Assembly (NCBI RefSeq): GCF_000959725.1
Contig: NZ_CP009323.1
Location: 310,001-374,000, forward strand
Direction: 5' to 3'
Length of the DNA: 64,000 bases
From: Burkholderia gladioli
Lineage (GTDB): Bacteria > Pseudomonadota > Gammaproteobacteria > Burkholderiales > Burkholderiaceae
Part shown: piece after piece, positions 29,533 through 38,978 of the stretch
Layout of the letters: every line of letters starts with the position of its first letter
Position numbering within the stretch: position 1 is the first letter of the stretch
Translations under genes and position numbers: made by a program
Notes under the pieces: generated by a model
Told to the model about the DNA's origin: nothing
Database searches by the model: none
What the model saw: the letters and a program-made list of their open reading frames with translations, nothing else

Positions 29533-30309
29533 GGCCGCGAGCGGACGCCAGGCAAGGCAGGCCGGATGTCCCGGCGCCGCGTCCACCCAGGCGGCGGTAT
29601 AGGCCGCCACGCCGCTGGCCGGCGCGGACGAATCCACCACGCAGGGCACCAGTTCGCCGGGCCGCCGCGGATCGAGCACCGAGAACGCCTCGAGCCCGCC
29701 CGCGATGCCGACGCCGAGCACCTTCAGCAGCGCCTCCTTGGCGGTCCAGACACGGTAGAAGGCATCGCGCCGCGCGGCCGGCGCGCAAGCCAGCACGGCG
29801 GCCTCGTCGGCCGGCGCGAACACCGACTGGCCCAGCGGCGTCCAGTCGAAACCCTCGCGCGGCGCCTCGACATCGACGCCGACGCGGGTCGACGCGCTCC
29901 AGGCGATCAACGCGTGGCGGCCCGAATGCGAGACATTGAAATCGAGCGCGGCGGCGCCCGGCGCGCAATCCGCCACCAGCGAAGGGCGCCCCGCCTCGCC
30001 GGTGGCGAAACGCAGCGCGGCCGGCGCCACGCCGAGCGCGGCGCCGAGCACTTCGCGCAGGGCCGCGCGCGTGGCCGCGCTGCGCGTGGCGTCCTCGGCG
30101 CGCAGGAAGCGCGCGGCGCGGGCTCGCTCGGCCGCATCGAGCGACGCGTAGGCCGGCGCGTCGAGCGGCGTGCCGAACGCGAAATCGACTCGCCACAGCC
30201 GCACGCCCGCGCGCGCCGCCGCCTCGGGCACCGCGAGCGATACCAGCCGATGCGGCGCGAGCGCCGAAGCCTGGGGCGAGGGGGAAGCGGTCTCGAAAGC
30301 GATGGCCAT
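29527..30309 (-). CDS. Sfp-type 4'-phosphopantetheinyl transferase
   Basis: 260 residues. It loads carrier proteins of fatty acid, polyketide or peptide synthases with the pantetheine arm from CoA. Motifs: FNVSHSGRHALIAW, GVDVEAP (Asp146, Glu148 bind magnesium) and RVWTAKEALLK (Trp188, Lys191, Glu192), the Sfp triad. The length is typical of the stand-alone type. No synthase gene is adjacent, so it probably serves distant clusters. The stop lies inside a 9-bp tandem repeat. Confidence 0.92.
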   Translation of the reverse strand: MAIAFETASPSPQASALAPHRLVSLAVPEAAARAGVRLWRVDFAFGTPLDAPAYASLDAAERARAARFLRAEDATRSAATRAALREVLGAALGVAPAALRFATGEAGRPSLVADCAPGAAALDFNVSHSGRHALIAWSASTRVGVDVEAPREGFDWTPLGQSVFAPADEAAVLACAPAARRDAFYRVWTAKEALLKVLGVGIAGGLEAFSVLDPRRPGELVPCVVDSSAPASGVAAYTAAWVDAAPGHPACLAWRPLAAE

Positions 30310-30358
30310 GGGCGGGAAGCCGGCGCGCGGCCGGATCAGGGGAAAGAAGCCGCCGATC

Positions 30359-31357
30359 TTACCGGATTGCGCCGGGCGAATACGCCGCCGTGCCGCCCGG
30401 GCTCGCCGGGCGGCGCAGCACTTCGCCCGGCGGCTCGTCAGGCAGAGCCGCCTCGCGCAGCCAGCGCAGCACGATCGGCCACAGCGTCGCCTCGAAGCGG
30501 CTGTGGAAAAACGCGAAATGCCCGATCGCCTCGACCCCGATCCGCCGCGGCGCGAGGTGCAGATGCGTGATCGGGCTGGCGACGTAGTAGCCGAGCAGCC
30601 GCTCGGTGGCGGCAACCGTGCCGAAGGGATCGTCGTCGATGCTGATCGCCAGCAGCGGCGCCGTGAAGCGCGTGAAGCGCGCCACCATGGCGCGCCGCTC
30701 CTCGGGCGTCTCCAGGATCGGGGAGCGCGTGTACGTGTCCTCGAAGCGCGGCCGGCTGCGGCTCCACGACAGCGCCACGCCGCGCGGCACGTCCTCCATC
30801 CAGCCGAGCCGGCTCGCCGGGAAATAGCCGAACAGCCGGCTGAGCAGCGGCATGACCAGGTGCCACTTGAGCCGCATCCGGGTGCGCGTCCACTTGCCGT
30901 AATCGCGCCAGTGCGCGGTCTGTGCGCCGACCGTCACGGCGCGCCGGATCATGCCGTTCGAGGCGGCCAGCCCGCAGGTGAAGCCGCCGATGCTGTGCGC
31001 GACCAGGTCGACCGGCTGCCAGGGGAAGCTGCGCGCCACGTATTGCAGGATCGCCTCGCTGTCGAGCCGCCCCCAGTCGAGCCAGTTGGCGCGCAGGTCT
31101 CGCAGCGAGGCGGGGCGCGACTCGCCGATGCCGCGATAGTCGTAGACCAGCGCGTCGAAACCCTGGGCGAACAGCCAGGTGGCGAAGCGGAAGTAGTAGC
31201 GGCAGCGCACCGCCGTGGCGCACTGGATCACGACCACCGGGCGCGTCGCATCGACGGCGCGATGGCGCCACTGATGGCCGTGCAGCACGAAGCCGTCGGC
31301 GGCCTGCACCGAGAACGGCTCGGGCGGCAGCGGCAGGCTCGGCGGAACCTCGCTCAT
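30359..31357 (-). CDS. Alpha/beta hydrolase
   Basis: 332 residues. Nucleophile Ser122 in VAHSIGGFTCG; an acidic residue in SIDDDPFG and His in IGHFAFF complete the likely triad. An N-terminal block LVYDYRGIGES is typical of the fold. No signal peptide. Such proteins in this genus are often annotated as serine aminopeptidase S33-like hydrolases; the substrate is not known. It lies between the PPTase and photolyase genes on the same strand. Confidence 0.8.
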   Translation of the reverse strand: MSEVPPSLPLPPEPFSVQAADGFVLHGHQWRHRAVDATRPVVVIQCATAVRCRYYFRFATWLFAQGFDALVYDYRGIGESRPASLRDLRANWLDWGRLDSEAILQYVARSFPWQPVDLVAHSIGGFTCGLAASNGMIRRAVTVGAQTAHWRDYGKWTRTRMRLKWHLVMPLLSRLFGYFPASRLGWMEDVPRGVALSWSRSRPRFEDTYTRSPILETPEERRAMVARFTRFTAPLLAISIDDDPFGTVAATERLLGYYVASPITHLHLAPRRIGVEAIGHFAFFHSRFEATLWPIVLRWLREAALPDEPPGEVLRRPASPGGTAAYSPGAIR

Positions 31358-31514
31358 GGTCGCGTCTCCCTCGATCGGTATCGCGCCGCGGCATCCGGCG
31401 GGCGCCGCGCGGGCCGTCGCGCCCGCTGCGCCGGTCGCAGCGGCAGCGGCCACTGTGCCACAAGCCCCGGCCGGGCTGCAGCGAAGCGCGAGCCGCGCGG
31501 CACCGCCGCCGCGC

Positions 31515-33038
31515 TCAGCGCTTGGTCAGTTCCAGCGCGCCCAGCGCCCGCTGGCGCGCCGCGTCGTGGTCGACGATCGGCTCGGGATAGGTTTGGCCGA
31601 GCACCACGCCGGCGGCCTCCAGCACGATTGGCTTGGCGCGCCAGGGCTCGTGGATCGCATCGGCAGGCAGGCGTGCCAATTCGGGCACCCAGCGCCGCAC
31701 GTAATCGCCCTCGGGATCGAACTTGCGCCCCTGCGTGACCGGATTGAAGATGCGGAAATACGGCGCCGCGTCGGCGCCGCAGCCGGCCACCCACTGCCAG
31801 TTCGCCGAGTTGTTGGCGATGTCGGCATCGACCAGCGTGTCCCAGAACCAGCGCTCGCCCGCGCGCCAGTCGATCAGCAGGTGCTTGATCAGGAAGGAGG
31901 CGACCACCATCCGCACGCGGTTGTGCATCCAGCCCGTGGTCCACAGCTCGCGCATGCCGGCGTCGACCAGCGGATAACCGGTGCGGCCGCGGCACCAGGC
32001 GGTGAAGCCGGCCTCGTCGTCGCGCCAGGGCATCGCGTCGAAACGCTCGCGGTAGTTGCGCGTCGGCAGTTCGGGGAAGTGGTAGAGCAGGCTGGTGTCG
32101 AATTCGCGCCAGCCCAGCTCGCTGACGAATTTCTCGATGTCGGCCGCCACCGCCGCCCCGCCCTCGCGCGCCGCCGCCATCGCCGCGTGCCAGACCTGCC
32201 GCGCCGACAACTGGCCGAAGCGCAGGTAGGGCGACAGGCGGCTGGTCGCCGGCCGGTCGGGCCGGTCGCGCGCCTCGCCGTAGCCGCGGATCTTCTTGTC
32301 GAGGAAGCGTTCGAGCAGTTCGAGCGCGGCCTCCTCCGTCGGCACCCAGGCTTCGCGCAGGCCGCCGGCCCAGTCGGGGCGCGTCGGCAGCAGGCCGAGC
32401 GCATCGATCTTCAACGCGCGGCGCGCGAGCGAGGCCGGCAGCGCGTGGAAGCGCCAGGTCGAGGGCTCGGCCAGCGGCGCGCTCACGTCGCCGCTCTTGA
32501 GCGCGGCGCGCCAATAGGCGGTGAACACCTGGAACGCGCCGCCGCTGCCGGTCTGCAGCTCCCAGGGCTCGCGCAGCAGCGCGCCGTTGAAGCTCTCGGC
32601 CTCGATGCCGGCCTCCTTCAGCGAGCGCTTGAGCGCGCCGTCGGTCTCGCGCGCGATGCCGTCGTAGCGGCGGTTCCAGTAGACCGCGCCGGCATCGAGT
32701 TCCTCGGCGAGCGCGGCGACGGTCTCGCGCTCGTCGCCCTCCAGCACCAGCAGGCGCCCGCCGTGCCCGGCCAGGCTCGCGTCGAGCGAGCGCAGCGCGC
32801 CGTCGAGCCACCACCGCGCCGCGCCGCCCAGCGGGCGCGTACCCTCGCGCTCCAGCACGTAGACGCAGACGAAAGGCCGGCCCGATTCGGCGGCGCGCAC
32901 GAGCGCCGGATTGTCGGTAACGCGCAGGTCGTCGCGAAACCAGACGATCGCGGCTTGGGCTGAGGATTCGGCAGGCACGGGGCAGGCTCCGGGAAGAACG
33001 GGTAATGACGGATCGATCGGGCATGGCGGCACGGACAT
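31515..33038 (-). CDS. phrB: Deoxyribodipyrimidine photolyase
   Basis: 507 residues. Repairs UV pyrimidine dimers using FADH and an antenna cofactor. N-terminal alpha/beta domain IVWFRDDLRVTDNPAL near residues 31-46; C-terminal FAD domain with TGYPLVDAGMRELWTTGWMH, VRMVVASFLIKHLLIDWR and DADIANNSANWQWVAGCG. The start ATG 33038 leaves about 28 unconserved residues; a later start is possible. A single gene, diverging from alkB. Confidence 0.95.
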   Translation of the reverse strand: MSVPPCPIDPSLPVLPGACPVPAESSAQAAIVWFRDDLRVTDNPALVRAAESGRPFVCVYVLEREGTRPLGGAARWWLDGALRSLDASLAGHGGRLLVLEGDERETVAALAEELDAGAVYWNRRYDGIARETDGALKRSLKEAGIEAESFNGALLREPWELQTGSGGAFQVFTAYWRAALKSGDVSAPLAEPSTWRFHALPASLARRALKIDALGLLPTRPDWAGGLREAWVPTEEAALELLERFLDKKIRGYGEARDRPDRPATSRLSPYLRFGQLSARQVWHAAMAAAREGGAAVAADIEKFVSELGWREFDTSLLYHFPELPTRNYRERFDAMPWRDDEAGFTAWCRGRTGYPLVDAGMRELWTTGWMHNRVRMVVASFLIKHLLIDWRAGERWFWDTLVDADIANNSANWQWVAGCGADAAPYFRIFNPVTQGRKFDPEGDYVRRWVPELARLPADAIHEPWRAKPIVLEAAGVVLGQTYPEPIVDHDAARQRALGALELTKR

Positions 33039-33301
33039 GGGCGCTCGCCCGATTGCGCGCCATTAAACCACGCAAGGGGACAGAGCGAACCGGGTTTCAG
33101 GCGCCCACTCGCCGCCAGCGCCCTTGCACGCCGCCCACTTCAACCAACCCTTCAGCAATTTCCGCGCCGCCTGCCGGCACCCTAGCCGGGCCCGGAGGCG
33201 CCCGGCCCCGCCCTCGACGCGTTTCAATCGCCCGAGCCGGCGCGCTGCCACCGAGTCCCGCCGCCGCCCGCCCGTTTGGAGTCGCGCGCCTAGCGACCGG
33301 C

Positions 33302-33331
33302 TTGGCGTTGCCGGCCGCCAAGCCTTATAAA
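33302..33331 (+). promoter_or_regulatory. Sigma-70-like promoter of alkB
   Basis: TTGGCG (33302-33307), an 18-base spacer and TATAAA (33326-33331), 72 bases before the alkB ATG. Nothing else is seen in the 365-base gap 33039-33403 apart from the alkB ribosome site AGGAGGAG. Confidence 0.6.
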
Positions 33332-33403
33332 TCAACGAACCGGCACGAGACCCGCCAGGGCCGCACGGCACGCAAGCCGAAGCCGGAAAAACAGGAGGAG
33401 ACA

Positions 33404-34570
33404 ATGGCGAAGCTGCAAACGGCAGGCGTCGGCTGGACCGACGGCAAACGCTACTGGTGGCTGCTCGGCGCGCTGACCATCACGCTGCCGATCTTCTCCG
33501 CGCACCTGGCGCTCAGCACCGGCTGGCATGTCTTCTGGTGGTTCGGCCCGCTGTTCGCGTTCGGCGTGATCCCGGTGCTCGACTGGCTGATCGGCGACGA
33601 TGCCGGCAACCCGCCCGACGAGCTGGTGGCGGCGCTCGAAAGCGACCGCTACTACCGTTGGGTGGTCTACCTGGCCACGCTGGTGGTCTATGTCTCCTTC
33701 GTCGCAGCGATGTGGGTGCTGCGGCACGTGCCCCTGACCTGGTACGACTACCTCGGCTTCGCGATGTCGCTGGGCGCGGCCACCGGCGTGTCGATCAACA
33801 CCGCGCACGAACTCGGCCACAAGACCTCGCGCTTCGAGCGCTGGCTGGCCAAGATCACGCTCGCGCCGGTCGCCTACGGGCATTTCTTCGTCGAGCACAA
33901 TCGCGGCCACCATGTGCGCGTGGCGACCCTGCCCGACCCGGCCAGCGCGCGCTTCGGCGAATCCTTCTGGGCCTTCCTGCCGCGCACCGTGTTCGGCAGC
34001 ATCGCCTCGGCCTGGCGGCTGGAAAAGCGCCGGCTCGAACGCGAGGGGCACGCGAGCTGGTCGCCGCGCAACGAGGTGCTGCACGCCTGGGCCATGACGG
34101 CCGTGCTGTGGGGCGCCGCTCTCGCCTACTGCGGGCCGCGCGTGATCCCCTTCCTGCTGGTCCAGGCCGTCTATGGCGCCTCGCTGCTGGAGGTGGTCAA
34201 CTATGTCGAGCATTACGGGCTCGGCCGGCGCCAGTTGCCGAACGGCCGCTACGAGCGCTGCTCGCCCGAGCACTCCTGGAACAGCAACCACGTGGTGACC
34301 AACCTGTTCCTCTACCAGTTGCAGCGGCACGCCGACCATCACGCCAACCCGACGCGCTCCTACCAGGCGCTGCGCCACTTCGACCACTCGCCGCAACTGC
34401 CGTCGGGCTACGCGACCATGATCCTGCTCGCCTACCTGCCGCCGCTGTGGTTCCGCGTGATGAACCCGCGCGTGGTCGCGCACTATGGCGGCGACATGCG
34501 CCAGTCGAACATCAAGCCGTCGATCCGCGAGCGCGTGATCGCGCGTTACGCGGCGGCGGCCTCGGCTTGA
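33404..34570 (+). CDS. alkB: Alkane 1-monooxygenase (AlkB)
   Basis: 388 residues, integral membrane non-heme di-iron enzyme that hydroxylates the end carbon of alkanes with rubredoxin electrons. Histidine boxes: HELGHK (His135, His139), EHNRGHH (165, 169, 170) and QRHADHH (309, 312, 313), plus the AlkB signature NYVEHYGLGRR. Six membrane spans are visible. ATG 33404 has a strong AGGAGGAG site. No rubredoxin gene is adjacent. Confidence 0.96.
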   Translation: MAKLQTAGVGWTDGKRYWWLLGALTITLPIFSAHLALSTGWHVFWWFGPLFAFGVIPVLDWLIGDDAGNPPDELVAALESDRYYRWVVYLATLVVYVSFVAAMWVLRHVPLTWYDYLGFAMSLGAATGVSINTAHELGHKTSRFERWLAKITLAPVAYGHFFVEHNRGHHVRVATLPDPASARFGESFWAFLPRTVFGSIASAWRLEKRRLEREGHASWSPRNEVLHAWAMTAVLWGAALAYCGPRVIPFLLVQAVYGASLLEVVNYVEHYGLGRRQLPNGRYERCSPEHSWNSNHVVTNLFLYQLQRHADHHANPTRSYQALRHFDHSPQLPSGYATMILLAYLPPLWFRVMNPRVVAHYGGDMRQSNIKPSIRERVIARYAAAASA

Positions 34571-34578
34571 GCGAGGCC

Positions 34579-34760
34579 GCGGGTGGCTCGCGCCCCTGCA
34601 GCTGTTCTGCTGCAACTTCGGCGCGACGCACGCGATCCACCACTTCGTGGTGCGCGATCCCTTCTACCTCGGGCCATTGACGGCAACCGCCGCGCACGCG
34701 GCGATGCGCGAGGCCGGCGTGCGCTTCAACGCTTTCGGCACGTCCCGGCGCGCGAACCGG
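34579..34760 (+). pseudogene. C-terminal remnant of a membrane fatty-acid desaturase-type gene
   Basis: In one frame just after alkB the translation LQLFCCNFGATHAIHHFVVR, then DPFYL, appears, ending near FNAFGTSRRANR. HAIHH is the HxxHH third histidine box of the membrane desaturase superfamily. No start, no upstream domains and no first or second histidine boxes exist here, so it is the tail of a deleted gene. It does not continue alkB, which has its own complete third box. The gap to 34944 is otherwise empty except for a hairpin. Confidence 0.6.
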
Positions 34761-34903
34761 CGCAGCACGCCCAAAGCGGCACGCGGAAGCAAGGAATGGA
34801 TGAAGCAGGGAAATCGCGGCGTCGGAATCGACGGAAAATGGCAGGACATGGCGGGCTGGGGCGCTACATCGCGAGACGCGCCCGCCCGGACGCGAGCCTC
34901 GCC

Positions 34904-34929
34904 GGGAGCCGGTCGGGCGACCGGCTCCC
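34904..34929. terminator. Strong GC hairpin after gabD
   Basis: A 12-base perfect inverted repeat GGGAGCCGGTCG / CGACCGGCTCCC lies 16 bases past the gabD stop. No T-run follows, so it may protect the mRNA end or assist Rho. Confidence 0.5.
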
Positions 34930-34944
34930 CGTCACCATCGCCGC

Positions 34945-36390
34945 TCAGGCGGCGGTGACCGTCACCGACTTCGTGACGAGGTAGGGCTCGAGCGCTTCCG
35001 GGCCGCCTTCCGAACCGTAGCCCGAATCCTTCACGCCGCCGAACGGCATTTCCGGCCAGGGCGTGGCGGGCTGGTTGATCCACAGCATGCCGACCTCCAG
35101 ACGCTGCGTCAGCAGGTGCACGTTCTTGAACGCGCGCGTGAAGGCATAACCGGCCAGGCCGTAAGGCAGGCGGTTCGCTTCGGTGATCGCGTCCTCCAGC
35201 GAGTCGAAGCCGCGGATCGCCGCGATCGGGCCGAACGGCTCGTTGTTGAACACGTCGGCCTCGAGCGGCACGTCGGTCAGCACGGTCGGCGCGAAGAAGT
35301 TGCCCTCGCTGCCGATCCGCTCGCCGCCGGTGGCCACCGTCGCGCCGGTCTTGCGCGCGTCGGCCACCACCTTCTCCATCGCGCCCAGGCGGCGCGAGTT
35401 GGCCAGCGGGCCCAGGTTGGTGCCGAGCGCGAGGCCGTCGCCGACCTTCAGGCCTTCGGCGTGCTTGACCAGCGCCTTGGCGAAGTCCTCGCGCACGCTG
35501 TTGTGGACCAGGAAACGCGTCGGCGAGATGCAGACCTGGCCGGCGTTGCGGAACTTCGCGCCGCCGGCGGCCTTGACCGCCAGATCGAGGTCGGCATCCT
35601 CGGCGACGATCACCGGCGCGTGGCCGCCCAGCTCCATGGTGGCGCGCTTCATGTGCTGGCCCGCCAGCGCGGCGAGCTGCTTGCCGACCGGCGTCGAGCC
35701 CGTGAAGGTGACCTTGCGGATCACCGGATGCGGGATCAGGTAGTTCGAGATCTCGGCGGGATCGCCATAGACCAGGCCCACCACGCCCGCCGGCACGCCC
35801 GCGTCGACGAAGGCGCGCAGCAGCTGGGCCGGCGAGGCCGGGGTTTCCTCCGGCGCCTTCACCAGGAACGAGCAGCCGGTGGCCAGCGCCGCGCTGAGCT
35901 TGCGCACCACCTGGTTGACCGGGAAGTTCCAGGGCGTGAAGGCCGCCACCGGGCCGACCGGCTCCTTGACCACGGTCTGCTGGACCGCCAGGTTGCGCGG
36001 CGGCACGATCCGGCCGTAGACGCGGCGGCCTTCGTCGGCGAACCATTCGATGATGTCGGCGGCCGACAGCACCTCGATCTTCGCCTCGACCAGCGGCTTG
36101 CCCTGCTCCTGCGTCATCAACTGGGCGATCGTGTCGGCGCGCTCGCGCACCAGCGCCGCGGCCTTGCGCATCAGTGCCGCGCGATCGTAGGCCGTCACCT
36201 TGCGCCAGGTCTCGAAACCGCGCTGGGCGGCTTCCAGCGCGCGATCCAGGTCGGCGATGCCGGCGTGCGCGACCTTGCCGATCACCTTGCCCGTGGCCGG
36301 GTTCAGCACGTCGATGGTCTTGCCGCTCGCGGCATCGCACCACTCGCCGTTGATGAGGAGCTGCGTATCCGTGTAAGTCGTGTTCGTCAT
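34945..36390 (-). CDS. gabD: NAD(P)-dependent succinate-semialdehyde dehydrogenase
   Basis: 481 residues of the aldehyde dehydrogenase family. Catalytic Cys287 in [12 protein letters not shown], Glu in [10 protein letters not shown], and the substrate region [17 protein letters not shown]. It oxidises succinate semialdehyde from GABA to succinate, so it would complete the puu route encoded 15 kb away. Alpha-ketoglutarate semialdehyde dehydrogenase is a close alternative. It diverges from the RclA-like gene; the 543-base gap 36391-36933 shows no further gene. Confidence 0.88.
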   Translation of the reverse strand: MTNTTYTDTQLLINGEWCDAASGKTIDVLNPATGKVIGKVAHAGIADLDRALEAAQRGFETWRKVTAYDRAALMRKAAALVRERADTIAQLMTQEQGKPLVEAKIEVLSAADIIEWFADEGRRVYGRIVPPRNLAVQQTVVKEPVGPVAAFTPWNFPVNQVVRKLSAALATGCSFLVKAPEETPASPAQLLRAFVDAGVPAGVVGLVYGDPAEISNYLIPHPVIRKVTFTGSTPVGKQLAALAGQHMKRATMELGGHAPVIVAEDADLDLAVKAAGGAKFRNAGQVCISPTRFLVHNSVREDFAKALVKHAEGLKVGDGLALGTNLGPLANSRRLGAMEKVVADARKTGATVATGGERIGSEGNFFAPTVLTDVPLEADVFNNEPFGPIAAIRGFDSLEDAITEANRLPYGLAGYAFTRAFKNVHLLTQRLEVGMLWINQPATPWPEMPFGGVKDSGYGSEGGPEALEPYLVTKSVTVTAA

Positions 36391-36933
36391 CTGGGTATCC
36401 ACCTGATCGAGAAAAGGAGCGGCCGAAGCCGGGCGCTGCCGCGGCATGTCGCGTCGGGACGGGCCGCCGGGCACGCTGGGCGGCTCGCGCCGCCAGCGGC
36501 ATCCGTGCCGTGGCGGCACCCGCGTAGTGCCTGCCGGCCCGGCGACACGGGGGCGGCGGCCCACCGCGCCGGCCGGCGGGGCATGGCGCCCGGCCGCAGC
36601 GCGCGGCGGCGCGGGCGCCCGCGCAAGACCGTAAGCGTACAACGTCCGGAAAAAGTCTGCGTGACAGCGGATCGGCCGCTGACGAACGGAAAGCCCGGAA
36701 GCCGCGCTATCGAAATGCGGCGCCCGGGCCGGCTCGACGCGCGGAAAAACGGCGCCACGACGCGATGAGACGTTCGGGCATGAAGCTGAGACGAGCGCGT
36801 CTGGGCGCCAGGCGCCGGCGGCCTCAACATGCATTCCGTCAACCGCGTGATCGACCAGCCGCCAGGCGGCGCACCACGCGGTGCAGGACTTTCCCAACAC
36901 GCCTTCGGGCACCCACGGAATCAGGATACGGTC

Positions 36934-38313
36934 ATGGCAAACGTCGAAAACTTCGAATATGTGTTTCTGGGCGGCGGCAAGGGCGGCAAGACGCTGGCGA
37001 TGGAGCTGGCGCGCGCCGGCAAGCGGGTGGCCGTGATCGAGCGCGGCATGATCGGCGGCTCCTGCATCAACGTCGCCTGCATCCCCAGCAAGGCGCTGAT
37101 CCACGAGGCCGAGCTGGCCCATCTCGCGAACCGGCGCGACGGCGCCGCGCGCCCCGCCGAGATGGCGAGCGTGAAGCGCTACGTGCGCTCGGTGGTGGAC
37201 GGGATGGTCGAGATCAACCGCAAGGCGATGCTCGGCTCGGGACTCGATCTGATCATCGGCACCGGCCGCTTCGTGGGCCCGCGCCGCATCGAGGTGCGCA
37301 CCGCCGAGGGCGCCACGCGCATCGTCGAGGGCGAGCACGCCTTCATCAATACCGGCACGGTCGCGCAGATTCCCGATGTGCCGGGACTCCAGGCCGCCGC
37401 GCCGCTCACCCACGTGGAAGCGCTGGCACTGGAGGTGCTGCCCGAGCACCTGGTGGTGATCGGCGGCGGCTACATCGGGCTCGAACTGGCCCAGGCGTTC
37501 CGCCGCCTCGGCAGCCGCGTGACGATTGTCCACGACGCGCCGCGCGTGGCGCTGCGCGAGGACGAGGACGTCAGCGCCGCGATCGAGGCGGCCTTCGCCG
37601 GGGACGGCATCGCGATCCGCTCGGGCGTGCGCCCGGTCGAGGTGAGCGGACGCTCGGGCGAGGCGGTCACGCTGCGCCTGGACGACGGCAGCGAAGTGAG
37701 CGGCAGCCACCTGCTGATCGCCACCGGCCGCACGCCGGTGACGGCCGATCTGGGCCTGGAAGCGGCCGGCGTGGCAGTCAACGAGCGCGGCATCATCAAG
37801 GTCGACGAACGGCTCGCCACCACGGCGCCGAACACCTGGGCGATCGGCGAGGTGGCCGGCACCGCGATGTTCACGCACGCCTCCTACGACGACTACCGCG
37901 TGCTGAAATCGCAGCTGGCGGGCGGCGATCGCAGCACCCGCGAGCGCCAGATTCCCTATGCGCTGTTCATCGAGCCGGAGCTGGCGCGCATCGGCATCAA
38001 CGAGCAGGAGGCGAAGGCGCGCGGCATCGCGGTGCGCGTGGCCAAGCTGCCGATGGCGGCCGTGCCGCGCGCCCGCACCAGCGGCGAGACCCAGGGCTTC
38101 ATGAAGATCCTGGTGGACGGAGAATCGGATCGGATCCTCGGCTTCACGATGCTCGGCGTCAATGCCGGCGAGGTGATGACGGCGGTGCAGATGGCCATGC
38201 TCGGCGAGCTGCCCTACACGGCGGTGCGCGATGCGATCATTGCGCATCCGCTGATCTCGGAAGGGCTCAATATCCTGCTGAACGCGGTGCCGGCACATGT
38301 GGCCGCGCAATAA
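36934..38313 (+). CDS. RclA-like pyridine nucleotide-disulfide oxidoreductase
   Basis: 459 residues with FAD motif [12 protein letters not shown], redox pair Cys44/Cys49 in [16 protein letters not shown](P) motif [12 protein letters not shown] and C-terminal HPLISE. It belongs to the flavin disulfide reductase group of lipoamide dehydrogenase and mercuric reductase, but resembles E. coli RclA most in [15 protein letters not shown] and [14 protein letters not shown]. RclA is a hypochlorous-acid resistance enzyme. No dehydrogenase complex gene is near, and an RclR-like regulator is two genes away. ATG 36934 follows AGGATA. Confidence 0.75.
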   Translation: MANVENFEYVFLGGGKGGKTLAMELARAGKRVAVIERGMIGGSCINVACIPSKALIHEAELAHLANRRDGAARPAEMASVKRYVRSVVDGMVEINRKAMLGSGLDLIIGTGRFVGPRRIEVRTAEGATRIVEGEHAFINTGTVAQIPDVPGLQAAAPLTHVEALALEVLPEHLVVIGGGYIGLELAQAFRRLGSRVTIVHDAPRVALREDEDVSAAIEAAFAGDGIAIRSGVRPVEVSGRSGEAVTLRLDDGSEVSGSHLLIATGRTPVTADLGLEAAGVAVNERGIIKVDERLATTAPNTWAIGEVAGTAMFTHASYDDYRVLKSQLAGGDRSTRERQIPYALFIEPELARIGINEQEAKARGIAVRVAKLPMAAVPRARTSGETQGFMKILVDGESDRILGFTMLGVNAGEVMTAVQMAMLGELPYTAVRDAIIAHPLISEGLNILLNAVPAHVAAQ

Positions 38314-38854
38314 GCGGCCGCGCCTGGCGGCGGCGCGAGTCGGTGGCAGAATCGCCGCGCTGCTCGGCGGCCTCGCGCTGATGCTGGCGGGCCTCGGCGG
38401 CGCGGCGGCCGCCACGCCCGCTCCCCTCGACACCCCGATGGAGGCAAGCATGAACCAAGCACACAGCGATGCGCTGCTGTCCTGGCAGAGCCGCCACGAT
38501 TTCGCCGGCACGCTGGAGCACCTGCGCGGCGCGCTCGCCGACAAGGGCATCCGGATCTTCGCGGAAATCGACCAGGCTGCGGCCGCGGCGGATTCCGGCC
38601 TGACAATGCCGGCCACCGTGCTGATCCTGTTCGGCAACCCGAAGGCCGGCACGCCGGTGATGCTGCAACATCCGCTGGCCAGCGTCGAGCTGCCGCTGAG
38701 GCTGGTGGTCCGGCAAGCCGAGGACGGCTCGGTCCGGGTCGATTATCTCGACGCGGCGCGACTGCTCGAGCGCGACTACGGCGTGGACGACGCGTTGCTG
38801 GCGCCGCTTGCGCGCGTGCCGGCCCTGCTGAAGGCGGCGACCACCGCGAACTGA
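38297..38854 (+). CDS. Secreted DUF302 protein
   Basis: 185 residues. An N-terminal signal peptide ([20 protein letters not shown], cleavage near residue 42) precedes a DUF302 domain ([20 protein letters not shown], then [29 protein letters not shown]). DUF302 is a small alpha/beta domain of unknown role. It overlaps the RclA-like gene by 17 bases, so the two are coupled. A start at the ATG of MNQAHSD would remove the signal peptide and is less likely. E. coli rclA is instead followed by rclB and rclC. Confidence 0.75.
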   Translation: MWPRNKRPRLAAARVGGRIAALLGGLALMLAGLGGAAAATPAPLDTPMEASMNQAHSDALLSWQSRHDFAGTLEHLRGALADKGIRIFAEIDQAAAAADSGLTMPATVLILFGNPKAGTPVMLQHPLASVELPLRLVVRQAEDGSVRVDYLDAARLLERDYGVDDALLAPLARVPALLKAATTAN

Positions 38855-38908
38855 GGCAACGCCGCGCGCCGGGCTTGATTCGGCTGCGTGAAGCGAACCC
38901 TTCATGTG

Positions 38909-38935
38909 AGCACGTCATGTACTGCGTGACGTGCT
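38909..38935. terminator. Hairpin between convergent DUF302 and AraC genes
   Basis: AGCACGTCA / TGACGTGCT form a 9-bp stem with a 9-base loop between convergent genes. No T-run, so its role is uncertain. Confidence 0.4.
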
Positions 38936-38978
38936 TGCACGAGGTGCCGGCGTTACGAGGCCCCCTCATGCAGGCGCT

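Noticed and set aside
29273..29602. Plus-strand frame with a PYSPYSPYS run across the tandem repeat
   Set aside because: It is low complexity, lies antisense to the PPTase end, and the repeat explains the periodic residues. No family similarity.
36934..38313. Assignment as dihydrolipoyl dehydrogenase of a 2-oxoacid complex
   Set aside because: No E1 or E2 gene is near, and residues around the C-terminal domain fit RclA better.
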